This document shows, one piece after another, positions 1-8,532 of a stretch of DNA of 23,299 nucleotides. Location: NCBI GenBank assembly GCA_013694685.1, contig JACDBY010000377.1, positions 1-23,299 on the forward strand, in the 5' to 3' direction. Positions within the stretch are counted from its first letter, which is position 1. Each line of letters begins with the position of its first letter. A program made the translations under genes and the position numbers. The notes beneath the pieces were generated by a model. That model did no database searches and was not told where the DNA came from. It saw only the letters and a list, made by a program, of their open reading frames with translations. This DNA comes from Actinomycetota bacterium. GTDB taxonomy: Bacteria > Actinomycetota > Thermoleophilia > Gaiellales > Gaiellaceae.

Positions 1-1
1 G

Positions 2-2764
2 CCGAGCGCCGTCCCGACCGAGCCCGAGCCGCCTCACGTGGCCGCACCGCCTGCGCTCCCAACCGCCGCACCGCCTGCGCTCCCAACCGCCGCACCGCCT
101 GCGCTCCCAACCGCCGCACCGACTGAGCCCACCGTCGCGAGACCGAGCGACGACCCGAGCCTTCTGGCCGGCATTGCGGCCGCGATGGCCCTCGTCAAGG
201 CGTATCGCATGCACGGGCACCTCGCGGCGAGGCTCGATCCGCTCGGCTCCGAGCCGATGGGAGACCCGGCGCTCGACGAGTCGCGCCTCGTTCCCGCGCT
301 GACGCCCGAGCTCCAGGATCGGATCCCGGCGGGCCTGCTCCGCCTCTCGGTGCCCGGAGAGACGCTCCGCGAGGCGCTTCCTCGGCTACGGGACGTCTAC
401 ACGGGCACGAGCGCCTACGAGATCGAGCACATCTCCGACCACGCGGAGCGCGTGTGGCTGCGCAAGGCGATCGAGTCCGGGAGGTTCAGGCTGGACGTCG
501 AGCCGGAGCGCCGCCTCTCCCTGTTGAAGCGCCTGGCCCAGGTGGAGGGCTTCGAGCAGTACCTGCGCCGCTCGTTCCTCGGCCAGAAGCAGTTCTCGCT
601 CGAGGGCCTCGACGTTCTGATTCCGATGCTCGACGAGGCGATCGAGCTCGCCGCAGAGGGCGGTGCGCACCAGGTCGTCGTGGGCATGGCGCACCGCGGC
701 CGGCTCAACGCCCTCGTTCACACGGTCGGCCGTTCGTACGAATCGGTACTGCGGGAGTTCGAGGGCGAGCGATCGTACGACGCGCTCGTCGTCGACCCGG
801 AGGGCGGGAGCGGCGACGTGAAGTACCACCTCCCGGCCTCCGGCACGAGGTCGACCGGCGCCGGCGAGATCGAGGTGACCATCTCGCCGAACCCGAGCCA
901 CCTCGAGGCCGTCGCGCCCGTCGTCGAGGGCTGGACTCGCGGCGAGCAGACCGATCGATCGAGCGGCGGCGCGCTCCACGATCCCACCGTGGCCCTGCCG
1001 GTCCTGATCCACGGCGACGCTGCCTTCCCCGGCCAGGGGGTCGTGGCGGAGACGTTCAACCTCCAGAGCCTCCAGGGGTACTCCACGGGCGGGACGCTCC
1101 ACCTGATCACGAACAACCAGGTCGGCTTCACGACGAACCCGATGGAGGGGCGCTCCACCCGGTACTCAAGCGACCTAGCGAAGGGCTTCGACGTGCCGAT
1201 CGTCCATGTGAACGCCGACGATCCCGAGGCGGCGCTGAGCGCTGTCCGCCTCGCGCTCGCCTACCGGGCCGAGTTCGGCCACGACTTTGTGATCGACATC
1301 GTCGGCTACCGACGTTTCGGACACCAGGAGCAGGACGATGCGTCGTACACCCAGCCGCTGATGGTCGAGCGAATCGCGGCCCAGCCGACGGTGCGAGAGC
1401 GCTATGCGAAACGGCTCGTGGAGGAGGGCGCCGTCGGCGCCGGTGACGCCGATCGGAGCGTCGAGGAGGCTGTGGCAAGCCTCCGGGCCGCGCACGAGCG
1501 TCTCCGTGCGTCCTTCGCCGCGCCGCCGGCGCCGCCACCGGAACCCGCCCCGACCGCCGGCACGGGCGAGGCAGTCGAGACGGCCGTCGCCCCCGATCGG
1601 CTGCGCGCGCTCAACGAGGAGCTCTTGGCGGTACCCGCCGGGTTCGTCGTCAACGCGAAGCTCGCCCGGCAGCTGGAACGGAGGCGCGAGACGATCGAGT
1701 CGGGCGGGATCGACTGGGGCCAGGCGGAGGCTCTCGCGTTCGCGTCGCTCCTCGAGGACGGGATCCCGATCCGGCTCACAGGCCAGGACACGGAGCGCGG
1801 CACGTTCGCGCACCGTCACCTCGTGCTACACGATCCGGGTTCGGGGGAGACGGTCGCGCCGATCCAGCACCTGAGCGGTGCGAACGCGTCCTTCGAGGTC
1901 TACAACTCACCGCTCTCCGAGTACGCCGCAGTGGGCTTCGAGTACGGGTACTCGGTCGCTGCACCCGACGCTCTCGTTCTCTGGGAGGCGCAGTTCGGCG
2001 ACTTCGTGAACGGCGCCCAGATCGTGATCGACCAGTTCATCGTCGCCGGGCGCTCGAAGTGGAACCAGACCTCGCGCCTCACGCTCCTGCTGCCCCATGG
2101 GTACGAGGGCAACGGCCCGGAGCACTCGAGCGCCCGTCTCGAGCGGTTCCTCCAGCTCGGCGCGCAGGAGAACATCCGGATCGCGAACTGCACGACCGCG
2201 GCGCAGTACTTCCATCTGCTCCGCCGGCAGGCCCTCGATGCCGTTGCGCGCCCGCTCGTCGTGATGACGCCGAAGGGGCTCCTTCGCCTCAAACAGGCCG
2301 CCTCGAGCGTCGAGGACCTGTCCGCGGGCTCGTTCCGGGCCGTGCTCGACGACCCGACCGCCGAGCACGACGTCGTCGAGCGGCTCGTGCTCTGCTCCGG
2401 GAAGCTGTACTGGGACGTCGTCGGGCACGAGGCCCGCGCGTCCGCGCCCGGCGTGGCGATCGCGCGCATCGAGCAGCTCTATCCCTTCCCTGTCGACGGT
2501 CTGGAGCAGCTCCTCGCCCGCTACCCACGCCTCCGCGAAGTCGTCTGGGCACAGGAGGAGCCGCAGAACATGGGCCCCTGGCGCTCGATCCGCCACCGGC
2601 TCGAGCAGTCGGTGAGGGCGGGCAGCGCCGAGTTGCTGGAGTACGTCGGCCGTACCTGGAAGGCGAGCCCCAGCGAGGGATATCCGACCGCGCACCAGCG
2701 CGAGCAGGACCGCATCGTCCGGAACGCGCTGGGTCTCGCTCGCGAGCGGGATCCCGGGGACTGA
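2..2764 (+). CDS. sucA: 2-oxoglutarate dehydrogenase E1 component (SucA/Kgd type), 5' end open at window edge
   Basis: This is the thiamine-diphosphate-dependent E1 subunit of the 2-oxoglutarate dehydrogenase complex in the TCA cycle, decarboxylating 2-oxoglutarate and passing succinyl to lipoyl-E2. A GTG at 38 gives 908 residues, but the frame has no stop back to base 2, so the true start lies outside the window. With numbering from 38: a Pro/Ala linker (1-35), the E1 opening segment with VKAYRMHGHLAARLDPLG (about 53-70), GMAHRGRLN (about 215), the ThDP-site region HGDAAFPGQG (about 325) and NNQVGF (about 359), the transketolase-like pyrimidine domain with FEVYNSPLSEYA (about 617-628), and the C-terminal EEPQNMGPW (about 839). 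E. coli SucA has about 40 more residues before the AYR motif, so either a short N-terminal segment or, as in mycobacterial Kgd, a whole E2-like domain may be missing upstream. The stop codon lies inside a palindromic repeat at 2756-2768. Confidence 0.96.
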   Translation, partial: PSAVPTEPEPPHVAAPPALPTAAPPALPTAAPPALPTAAPTEPTVARPSDDPSLLAGIAAAMALVKAYRMHGHLAARLDPLGSEPMGDPALDESRLVPALTPELQDRIPAGLLRLSVPGETLREALPRLRDVYTGTSAYEIEHISDHAERVWLRKAIESGRFRLDVEPERRLSLLKRLAQVEGFEQYLRRSFLGQKQFSLEGLDVLIPMLDEAIELAAEGGAHQVVVGMAHRGRLNALVHTVGRSYESVLREFEGERSYDALVVDPEGGSGDVKYHLPASGTRSTGAGEIEVTISPNPSHLEAVAPVVEGWTRGEQTDRSSGGALHDPTVALPVLIHGDAAFPGQGVVAETFNLQSLQGYSTGGTLHLITNNQVGFTTNPMEGRSTRYSSDLAKGFDVPIVHVNADDPEAALSAVRLALAYRAEFGHDFVIDIVGYRRFGHQEQDDASYTQPLMVERIAAQPTVRERYAKRLVEEGAVGAGDADRSVEEAVASLRAAHERLRASFAAPPAPPPEPAPTAGTGEAVETAVAPDRLRALNEELLAVPAGFVVNAKLARQLERRRETIESGGIDWGQAEALAFASLLEDGIPIRLTGQDTERGTFAHRHLVLHDPGSGETVAPIQHLSGANASFEVYNSPLSEYAAVGFEYGYSVAAPDALVLWEAQFGDFVNGAQIVIDQFIVAGRSKWNQTSRLTLLLPHGYEGNGPEHSSARLERFLQLGAQENIRIANCTTAAQYFHLLRRQALDAVARPLVVMTPKGLLRLKQAASSVEDLSAGSFRAVLDDPTAEHDVVERLVLCSGKLYWDVVGHEARASAPGVAIARIEQLYPFPVDGLEQLLARYPRLREVVWAQEEPQNMGPWRSIRHRLEQSVRAGSAELLEYVGRTWKASPSEGYPTAHQREQDRIVRNALGLARERDPGD
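41..121. repeat. 24-bp perfect tandem repeat, three copies plus a 9-bp partial, inside the SucA linker
   Basis: The unit begins GCCGCACCGCCTGCGCTCCC and ends AACC. It occurs at 41-64, 65-88 and 89-112 without a mismatch, followed by a partial unit to 121. In frame it encodes AAPPALPT three times, a Pro/Ala-rich segment typical of flexible linkers in 2-oxo-acid dehydrogenase proteins. Perfect copies imply recent expansion by slippage or a variable-length linker. Confidence 0.95.
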
Positions 2765-2768
2765 CCCC
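2756..2768. repeat. GGGGACTGACCCC element overlapping the sucA stop codon
   Basis: This 13-nt element has a GGGG/CCCC stem around ACTGA and contains the TGA stop of sucA (2762-2764). The same core, again providing the stop codon, ends the AI-2E permease gene (11148-11160, with ATTGA) and the zur gene (11270-11258 on the minus strand). Here only half of the longer hairpin found there is present. It lies between convergent genes, so a transcript-ending role is possible, but no T-run follows. Confidence 0.6.
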
Positions 2769-2789
2769 GAACCCAAGCGCGACTCGCTG

Positions 2790-2969
2790 CTACGGACGGG
2801 CGGCGCGGCGCCGTACGCGGGACGACGCTGCGGCGGCAGCCCCTGCCGCGACGCGCGGTCCGTGCCGGCGGGCGCTCTTGAGCAGCATGCGACGCTGTGC
2901 CGGCGGCAGACGGCGCCAGAGGCGGAAGAGCGTCATACCGATGCCGACGGGACTCAGCGGGGCGCGCAT
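2790..2969 (-). CDS. small basic hypothetical protein (59 aa)
   Basis: The predicted protein opens MRAPLSPVGIGMTLFRLW, then RRLPPAQRRMLLKSARRHGP, then an Ala-rich stretch and an Arg-rich tail. I recognise no family with certainty; the RLPPAQRR...ARRHGP segment looks like a small amphipathic, Arg-rich protein rather than a random reading. ATG at 2969 is preferred over the TTG at 2981, because a good -10-like box TATGCT (2986-2981, minus strand) ends 12 nt upstream and would place transcription start at about 2974. The gene is convergent with sucA and divergent from the gene at 3072. In such GC-rich DNA a chance ORF cannot be excluded. Confidence 0.5.
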   Translation of the reverse strand: MRAPLSPVGIGMTLFRLWRRLPPAQRRMLLKSARRHGPRVAAGAAAAASSRVRRRAARP

Positions 2970-3071
2970 CTGTCCATCCAAGCATACGTCGCGCGTCGGG
3001 GCCGTCGAACCGGCTGGCTACACTGCGATGTCGTATCGAACGACGGTCCCGTCCCCGACGAGGGAGAGCGA

Positions 3072-3434
3072 ATGGCGGTAGAGACGAGCATCCCGGACAA
3101 CCCCTTCACCACCACGACCGCAGCCGAGGGCCCCCACGACGACGCCTCGTCGCTCTCACGTGCGATCCAGGAGCACCTCGACCTGAAGCAGCGAAACGCC
3201 GAACTGGACGGAGCAATGCCGATCGATCGCTACTCCGTCGCCGATCCGTTCGAGAACCACCCGCTCTTCAAGAGCGAGGAACAAGCCCGTCTCGAGGAGA
3301 CCCTCGAAGGCGTCGACGCTCCCACCGCCTCGCCCGCGCTCCCGTGGCCCGGTGAGGACGAGCCCGCCGCCGAGGGTGCCGCTCTCGACGAGGGGCTCTG
3401 GGGTCGCTCGCGCGACTTCGACTGGGGCGAGTAG
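3072..3434 (+). CDS. acidic hypothetical protein (120 aa)
   Basis: No known family is recognised. The protein is strongly acidic, with no signal peptide or membrane segment. It has a low-complexity N-terminus (FTTTTAAEGPHDDASS), a helical-looking middle (LSRAIQEHLDLKQRNAELDG, then RYSVADPFENHPLFKSEEQARLEET), a Pro/Ala-rich acidic linker and a conserved-looking C-terminal tail GLWGRSRDFDWGE. A Shine-Dalgarno-like AGGGAG sits just before the ATG, and a -10-like TACACT (3019-3024) predicts a leader of about 40 nt. The M29 aminopeptidase follows after 35 nt on the same strand, so the two may be co-transcribed. It may be an adaptor or other soluble disordered protein; that is a guess. Confidence 0.75.
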   Translation: MAVETSIPDNPFTTTTAAEGPHDDASSLSRAIQEHLDLKQRNAELDGAMPIDRYSVADPFENHPLFKSEEQARLEETLEGVDAPTASPALPWPGEDEPAAEGAALDEGLWGRSRDFDWGE

Positions 3435-3469
3435 CACTCTCCTCGCCCCATCGGCGACGGTTTGCGTCG

Positions 3470-4696
3470 ATGACACCCGACGAACGACTCGAGCGCTTCT
3501 CCGAGCTGACCGTTCGCGTGGGCGCGAACATCCAGCCCGGTCAGGAGGTCGTGCTGATCTACCAGGTCGAGCACGTGCCGATCGCGCGCGCGGTTGCGCG
3601 GGCCGCTCTGGCAGCGGGGGCGAGGCGGGTCTCCCCGCTGATCGGCGACCTCCACCTGCGGCGCGCGGCGATCGAGCTCGGTCCGCAGGACGAGCTCGGC
3701 ATCACTCCCGGGTACGTGCTCGACTGGGTACGGACGTTTGCGGACACGCGTCCCGCGATCGTGACGCTCACGGGCGACCCGGAGCCCGACCTCTTCGCCG
3801 GTCTCGATCCGGTGCTCATCGGCAAGGCGGAGCCGCGCGACCTTCGCGCGCTCGTGATCTCGCTGATCACGGAGAGCCTCGTCAACTGGACGATCGTCTC
3901 TGCGCCGAACCCGGGGTGGGCGGAGATGGTCTTCGGCGAGCCCGATGTCGAGCGGCTCTGGCAGGCGGTCGCCACCACGATGCGGCTCGACGACAACGAC
4001 CCGGTGGCCGCCTGGCGCGAGCATGCCGCGACGCTCGACGCGCGTGCGGCTGCGCTGAACGAGCGCGCCTTCGACGCCGTCCGTTTTCGCGGGCCCGGAA
4101 CCGATCTGGTCGTCGGTCTCATGGACGTCTCGCGCTGGCTCAGCGCGAGTTTCGAGACGCAGTCCGGCATCGCGCACATGCCGAACCTCCCGACCGAGGA
4201 GGTCTTCACGACGCCGGACTGGCGGCGCACGGAAGGCGTCGTCCGCTCGACGTATCCGCTCGTCGTGCCCGGGATCGGCGTGCGCGTGGAAGGCCTCGCC
4301 TTTCGCTTCTCGGAGGGGCGCATCGTGGACGTCGAGGCCGAGGGTGACGGCGCCGACATCATCCGGACGCAGCTCGCGAGCGACGAGCGGGCGCCGTTTC
4401 TCGGCGAGATCGCGCTCGTCGACGGCAGCTCGCGCGTACGCCAGACCGGCATTGTGTTCTACAACACGCTCTTCGACGAGAACGCGACATGCCACATCGC
4501 CTACGGCAGCGGGCTCCCGATGGCCGTTGACGGAGCGGATGGAAAGTCGGCCGACGAGCTCCTCGAGCAGGGCGTCAACGTATCCTCGGCCCACACGGAC
4601 TTCATGATCGGCGGCCCCGAGGTCGAGGTCGACGGTCTCGCGAAGGACGGCTCCACGACGCCGATCATCCGCGACGATCACTGGGTGCTCGACTAG
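3470..4696 (+). CDS. M29 family metallo-aminopeptidase
   Basis: This is a cytoplasmic two-metal exopeptidase of family M29 (thermophilic aminopeptidase T/AmpS), which releases N-terminal residues from peptides. The 408-residue length matches the family (about 405-415). The N-terminal domain begins RLERFSELTVRVGANIQPGQ. The catalytic domain carries the usual metal-site motifs: NLPTEEVFTTPD (Glu243/244), FLGEIAL (Glu313), ENATCHIAYG (His342) and SSAHTDFMIG (His375, Asp377). The 29-residue Glu313-His342 spacing equals that of the Thermus enzyme. The catalytic Tyr normally seven residues after the motif His appears to be Leu349 here; the only nearby Tyr is Tyr345. The gene may be co-transcribed with the acidic protein upstream and ends before a strong hairpin. 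Confidence 0.93.
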   Translation: MTPDERLERFSELTVRVGANIQPGQEVVLIYQVEHVPIARAVARAALAAGARRVSPLIGDLHLRRAAIELGPQDELGITPGYVLDWVRTFADTRPAIVTLTGDPEPDLFAGLDPVLIGKAEPRDLRALVISLITESLVNWTIVSAPNPGWAEMVFGEPDVERLWQAVATTMRLDDNDPVAAWREHAATLDARAAALNERAFDAVRFRGPGTDLVVGLMDVSRWLSASFETQSGIAHMPNLPTEEVFTTPDWRRTEGVVRSTYPLVVPGIGVRVEGLAFRFSEGRIVDVEAEGDGADIIRTQLASDERAPFLGEIALVDGSSRVRQTGIVFYNTLFDENATCHIAYGSGLPMAVDGADGKSADELLEQGVNVSSAHTDFMIGGPEVEVDGLAKDGSTTPIIRDDHWVLD

Positions 4697-4702
4697 GTTC
4701 GC

Positions 4703-4739
4703 CAAGCATGATTCGGCAGGAGCCGAATCGTGCGGCTTG
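4703..4739. terminator. strong hairpin between convergent genes
   Basis: The arms GCATGATTCGGC (4706-4717) and GCCGAATCGTGC (4722-4733) pair over 12 bp with one G-T wobble around the tetraloop AGGA. CAA/TTG extends the stem beyond a 3-nt bulge. It stands between the aminopeptidase gene (+) and the ABC exporter operon (-), so it can serve both strands. There is no T-run; a second small GC hairpin follows at 4745-4757. Its AT-rich centre stands out from the surroundings. Confidence 0.65.
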
Positions 4740-4794
4740 ATCCCGCCGCTTCGCGGCCGCAGGTGTCACTTCGGTCGAACATCTGCTCTGCGCG

Positions 4795-6543
4795 CTACGC
4801 GACGCGCCGCACGGCCGCACCCTGCAGAGACGTTGCCAGGCGCCGGAACGGACCGTCCGTCGCGATCAGTGCGTCATAGGTGCCGCGCTGGGTGATCCGT
4901 CCGCGCTCGAGCACGAGGATCTCGTCCGCCCGGCGGACGGTTGTGAGTCGATGGGCGATGATGATCGAGGTGCGGCCGCGCAGGAGGGTGTCGAACGCCT
5001 GCTCGATCAGGATCTCGGTCGGTCGGTCGATGTTCGAGGTCGCCTCGTCGAGGATCAGGATCCGGGGGTCGGCGACGAGCGCACGGGCGATCGAGATGAG
5101 CTGGCGCTCGCCCGCTGAGAGACCGGCGCCGCCCTCGCGGACGACGTGGTCGAGACCGTCCTCGAAGCGCGCGGCGACCCTGTCGACGCCGATCGCCCGG
5201 GCAGCGGCGAGGATCTCGTCCTCGGTCGCGCTCGGTCGGCCGAAGCGGATGTTCTCGGCGATCGTGCCGCTGAAGAGGAACGGATCCTGCAGCACGACGC
5301 CGAGCTGACGGCGGTACGAGCGGAGCCGTACGTCGCGCAAGTCGTTGCCGTCCACGCGCACCGCGCCGGAGCGCGGGTCGTAGAAGCGCGCGACGAGCTT
5401 CGCCGTCGTCGACTTGCCGCCACCCGACTCGCCGACGAGCGCGATGCAGCCGCCTGCAGGAATGTCGAGCTCGAGACCGTGGATCACCGGTTCCTTGCCG
5501 TACGCGAAGACGACCTGGTCGAGCTCGATCCGGCCGTCGAGCCGGCCGACGTCCTCGGCGCCGGGGCGGTCGACGATGTCGCGCTCGGCGTCGAAGACCG
5601 TCGAGATCTTCTCCATCGCCGCGCTCGCCGCCTGCACCTGTCCGTAGAGCTCCGAGAGCTCCTGGAGTGGCTGGAACACGAGCGAGAGCAACCCGACCGC
5701 CGCGATCAGCGTTCCGATCTCCAGTGCGTCGCCGTCGATCATCCGGGCGCCCGCGTAGAGGACGGCCACCTGCGCGATCACGCCGAGGAGCTCGATCGCC
5801 GGGAAGAACACCGAGGAGAGCTTCTGCGCATAGGTGTTCGACCGGCGGTTGTCGTCGTTCAGCTGCTCGAACTCGCTCTGGAATGCCTGCTCGCGACTGA
5901 ACGCCTGCACGACCGCCATGCCGGCAACCGATTCGGCGAGCTGCGCGGTCACGGCCGCGATCCGCGTCCGGACGTCCTGGAACGCGGTGTGCGAGCGCCG
6001 CTGGAACCACCGTGTCACGAGGATCCCGGGTGGCAGGACGAGCAGGGCGACGAGCCCGAGACGCCAGTCGAGGAGGAAGAGCCCGCCGATCGCGGCCACA
6101 AGCGTGAGCGTGTTGACGACGAGAGTCGTGAGACCCTGGTTGAGGACGTCGGAGAGCGCGTCGACGTCGCTCGTCAGGCGGGAGATGATCCAGCCCGCCT
6201 TCTGCTCGGAGAAGTACCGGAGGCTGAGCGAGGTCAGATGCTCGAACAGGCCGCGCCTCAGGTCGAGCACCATCTGCTGGCCGATGCCGGCGAGCATGAG
6301 CCACGTCGCCGTGCCCAGGAGCCACGCGACGACACCGATCCCCACGTACGCTACGACATCGGCCACCAGGCGCCCGTCGTCGCGCGCCCGAATGCCGTTG
6401 TCGATCGCGTCGCCGACGATGTGCCAGCCGGCGACCGGTGCCGCCGCGGAGATCGCCGCGAGGATGAGCACGATCGTCAACCTGCCCCGGCGCCCCACGG
6501 TGTACCGCCAGAGTCGGGACAATCCCACACGTGGCGCGCTCAT
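4795..6543 (-). CDS. ABC exporter half-transporter, catalytically canonical NBD (heterodimer partner)
   Basis: This 582-residue type IV (ABCB-like) exporter half has an N-terminal six-helix membrane domain (about 20-300) and an ATPase domain (about 338-570). It shows Walker A GESGGGKST (371-379), Q-loop VVLQDPFLFSGT (about 417-427), Walker B ILILDE with catalytic Glu500, and switch His531 in IIAHRLTTV. Its signature reads LSAGERQ (475-481) rather than LSGGQ. The upstream partner gene has the reverse pattern, so together they match heterodimeric exporters such as TM287/288 or LmrCD, with one consensus and one degenerate ATP site. The start ATG overlaps the partner's stop by 4 nt, indicating translational coupling. 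The exported substrate (drug, lipid or peptide) cannot be told from sequence. Confidence 0.95.
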   Translation of the reverse strand: MSAPRVGLSRLWRYTVGRRGRLTIVLILAAISAAAPVAGWHIVGDAIDNGIRARDDGRLVADVVAYVGIGVVAWLLGTATWLMLAGIGQQMVLDLRRGLFEHLTSLSLRYFSEQKAGWIISRLTSDVDALSDVLNQGLTTLVVNTLTLVAAIGGLFLLDWRLGLVALLVLPPGILVTRWFQRRSHTAFQDVRTRIAAVTAQLAESVAGMAVVQAFSREQAFQSEFEQLNDDNRRSNTYAQKLSSVFFPAIELLGVIAQVAVLYAGARMIDGDALEIGTLIAAVGLLSLVFQPLQELSELYGQVQAASAAMEKISTVFDAERDIVDRPGAEDVGRLDGRIELDQVVFAYGKEPVIHGLELDIPAGGCIALVGESGGGKSTTAKLVARFYDPRSGAVRVDGNDLRDVRLRSYRRQLGVVLQDPFLFSGTIAENIRFGRPSATEDEILAAARAIGVDRVAARFEDGLDHVVREGGAGLSAGERQLISIARALVADPRILILDEATSNIDRPTEILIEQAFDTLLRGRTSIIIAHRLTTVRRADEILVLERGRITQRGTYDALIATDGPFRRLATSLQGAAVRRVA

Positions 6544-8297
6544 GCGACCAGCGCCTCCTCACCGAAGAGCTCGGCGAACGGGCCACCCGCGCGAATCAGC
6601 TCGTCGGGCAGACCCCGCTCGACGATTACGCCGTCGCGCAGGACCACGGCGCGATCCGCGACGAGGACGGTCGAGAGCCGCTGCCCCGAGATGAGCACCG
6701 TCCGGCCCGCGACCGCGGGCCGGAGGTTCTCGACGAGGTGGCGCTCGGTCTCGGTGTCGACCGCCGACATCGGATCGTCGAGTACGAGCACGCGCGACCC
6801 CGCGATGAGGGCGCGGGCGAGCGCAACGCGCTGGCGTTGCCCGCCGGAGAGGTTGACGCCACGTTCGCCGATCAGCGTGTCGTAGCCGTCGGGCAGGTCT
6901 CCGACGAACTCGGCCACGCCGGCCGCCTCGCACGCGTCGAGCACCTCGCTCCAGTCGGCGTCCGGTCTCGCGGCGAGCAGGTTGTCGCGGAGTGGCACCG
7001 AGAAGAGCACGGGCTTCTGCGTGACGATCGCGACGGCCTTCCGGAGCTCCGCCAGGGAGACGTCACGCACGTCGACGCCGCCGAGACGCGCGTGGCCAAA
7101 GGTCGGGTCGTAGAAGCGCGGTAGCAGGTTGAGGAGCGACGTCTTGCCCGAGCCGGTCGGTCCGCAGACGGCGACGATCTCGCCGGGCTCGACCTCGAGG
7201 TCGATGCCGCGAAGTACCTCGCTGCCCGTGCCGTAGCGGAAGCGCACGTCCTCGAGACGAACGGGGAGCGGGCCTTCCGGGAGCGCGAGCGGCGGCCGGC
7301 GCTCGCGCAGGGGCTCGATGCTTTCGAGCCACGCGAAGCTCCGCGAGGCGGCGGCGGTCGCCCGTTGCCCGAGGTTGATGATCCAGCCGAGTGCCTCGAG
7401 CGGCCAGACGAGCTGCAGGAGGAGCGTCACGAAGAGCGTGAACTCGCCGATCGTCAGATTTCCCGCGATCGCCTCTCGCCCACCGATGAGCAGCACGGCA
7501 GCGATGCCGAGAGTCGGCAGGAAGACGAGACCGGGCAGGAAGCGCGCCTCGATCGACGCCTGCCGCATCGTCTCGTGCCGGACGGACTCGGCGCGGTCGC
7601 CGAAGCGGTTTCGGACGTCGTCCTCCCGCCCGAATGCCTGCACCATCTCGATCCCCACGACGGCCTCGTCCGAGGCCTCGGTGAGGTGGCCCTTCTTGCG
7701 CTGCACCTCGCGCGAGATCGGGAAGACGCGGTGCGCGAAGAAGTAGGTGAGGATCGCGATCGGCGGCATCGCGATGGCCGCCGTGAGGGCGAGCCTCGGG
7801 TTCACGACCGTGAGGACGATCCCGGCCCCGATCAGCATGAGCAGGCTCTGGATCGCCTGGACGACGCCCCAGCCGATGAAGTACCGGACGGGATAGATGT
7901 CGTTCGTGGCGCGCGAGATCACCTCGCCCGTCGCGTGGCGGTCGTAGAAGGCCCGCGGATAGCGCAGATACGCGTCGTAGAGCATCGACCGGAGCCGGGC
8001 CTCGACCCTGATCCCGATCCGCGCCGTCGCATAGCGTCGCGTGAAGTTGACCCCGAAGCGAACGACGGCGACGACCGCGATCGCGGTCAGGTACGGGACG
8101 AGCACCGAGCGGTCGCCACCGTCGATCGCGTCGTCGATGGTTCGCTGGATCAGGATCGGGATCAACAGCGAGAGCGCCGTGAAGGCGAGCGCGCACGAGA
8201 GACCGAGCGCGGCCAGGCGCCACTGGGCCCGCCAGAGCGGGACGAGGTGCCTCATCGTCGTCCAGAGTGCGAGGTCGGGTGGGTCGACCTGGTTCAC
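6540..8297 (-). CDS. ABC exporter half-transporter with degenerate catalytic residues (heterodimer partner)
   Basis: This is the first gene of the exporter operon: a six-helix membrane domain followed by an ATPase domain. With the GTG at 8297 as start it is 585 residues, nearly equal to its partner, and AAAGGGAA lies about 9 nt upstream. A longer reading to a GTG at 8411 adds 38 Arg/Ser/Pro-rich residues that look non-coding. Walker A is GPTGSGKTS (379-387) and the signature is canonical LSGGQ (483-487). Walker B ends LDD (Asp508 where Glu is catalytic), and the switch His is Gln539 (SGQRLST). These are the hallmark substitutions of the degenerate-site subunit in heterodimeric exporters. A -10-like TAGGCT (8417-8412) may start a leader of about 110 nt. 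Confidence 0.94.
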   Translation of the reverse strand: MNQVDPPDLALWTTMRHLVPLWRAQWRLAALGLSCALAFTALSLLIPILIQRTIDDAIDGGDRSVLVPYLTAIAVVAVVRFGVNFTRRYATARIGIRVEARLRSMLYDAYLRYPRAFYDRHATGEVISRATNDIYPVRYFIGWGVVQAIQSLLMLIGAGIVLTVVNPRLALTAAIAMPPIAILTYFFAHRVFPISREVQRKKGHLTEASDEAVVGIEMVQAFGREDDVRNRFGDRAESVRHETMRQASIEARFLPGLVFLPTLGIAAVLLIGGREAIAGNLTIGEFTLFVTLLLQLVWPLEALGWIINLGQRATAAASRSFAWLESIEPLRERRPPLALPEGPLPVRLEDVRFRYGTGSEVLRGIDLEVEPGEIVAVCGPTGSGKTSLLNLLPRFYDPTFGHARLGGVDVRDVSLAELRKAVAIVTQKPVLFSVPLRDNLLAARPDADWSEVLDACEAAGVAEFVGDLPDGYDTLIGERGVNLSGGQRQRVALARALIAGSRVLVLDDPMSAVDTETERHLVENLRPAVAGRTVLISGQRLSTVLVADRAVVLRDGVIVERGLPDELIRAGGPFAELFGEEALVA

Positions 8298-8532
8298 GCG
8301 GTGCTTTCCCTTTGCGCGTCGCGCGCGCGTCGAGGCTCGTCTCGGTGAACCGCCCCGCGGTGACGGGGCGGCGAAGCGTCCGGCGGACTCGCGCCCAAGC
8401 GGGACGGTCACAGCCTAGTCGAGAGCGGGCGGCGGCCAGTGCGGTTTTCCCCACCATTCCACGCGTTTCCCACGGCCAGACCTCGCGGGGAGGCGAGACA
8501 GCGTCCCGGCATTTGCTGACACCGTCCGACGC

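Noticed and set aside
41..121. CRISPR-like array
   Set aside because: The copies are directly adjacent with no spacers, and they are in frame inside sucA.
5146..6885. 579-residue plus-strand open frame
   Set aside because: It is antisense to the ABC exporter genes, and the protein is a charged, domain-free shadow.
8298..8411. Longer start (GTG 8411) for the second ABC exporter subunit
   Set aside because: It adds 38 Arg/Ser/Pro-rich residues with no family match; the GTG at 8297 has a ribosome site and gives a length equal to the partner.
8451..8475. GTGGG-like repeats on the minus strand resembling MraZ boxes upstream of the exporter genes
   Set aside because: Copies are imperfect and the spacing (11 and 8 nt) is irregular, unlike the regular 10-nt period of MraZ boxes; no mraZ or cell-division genes are nearby.
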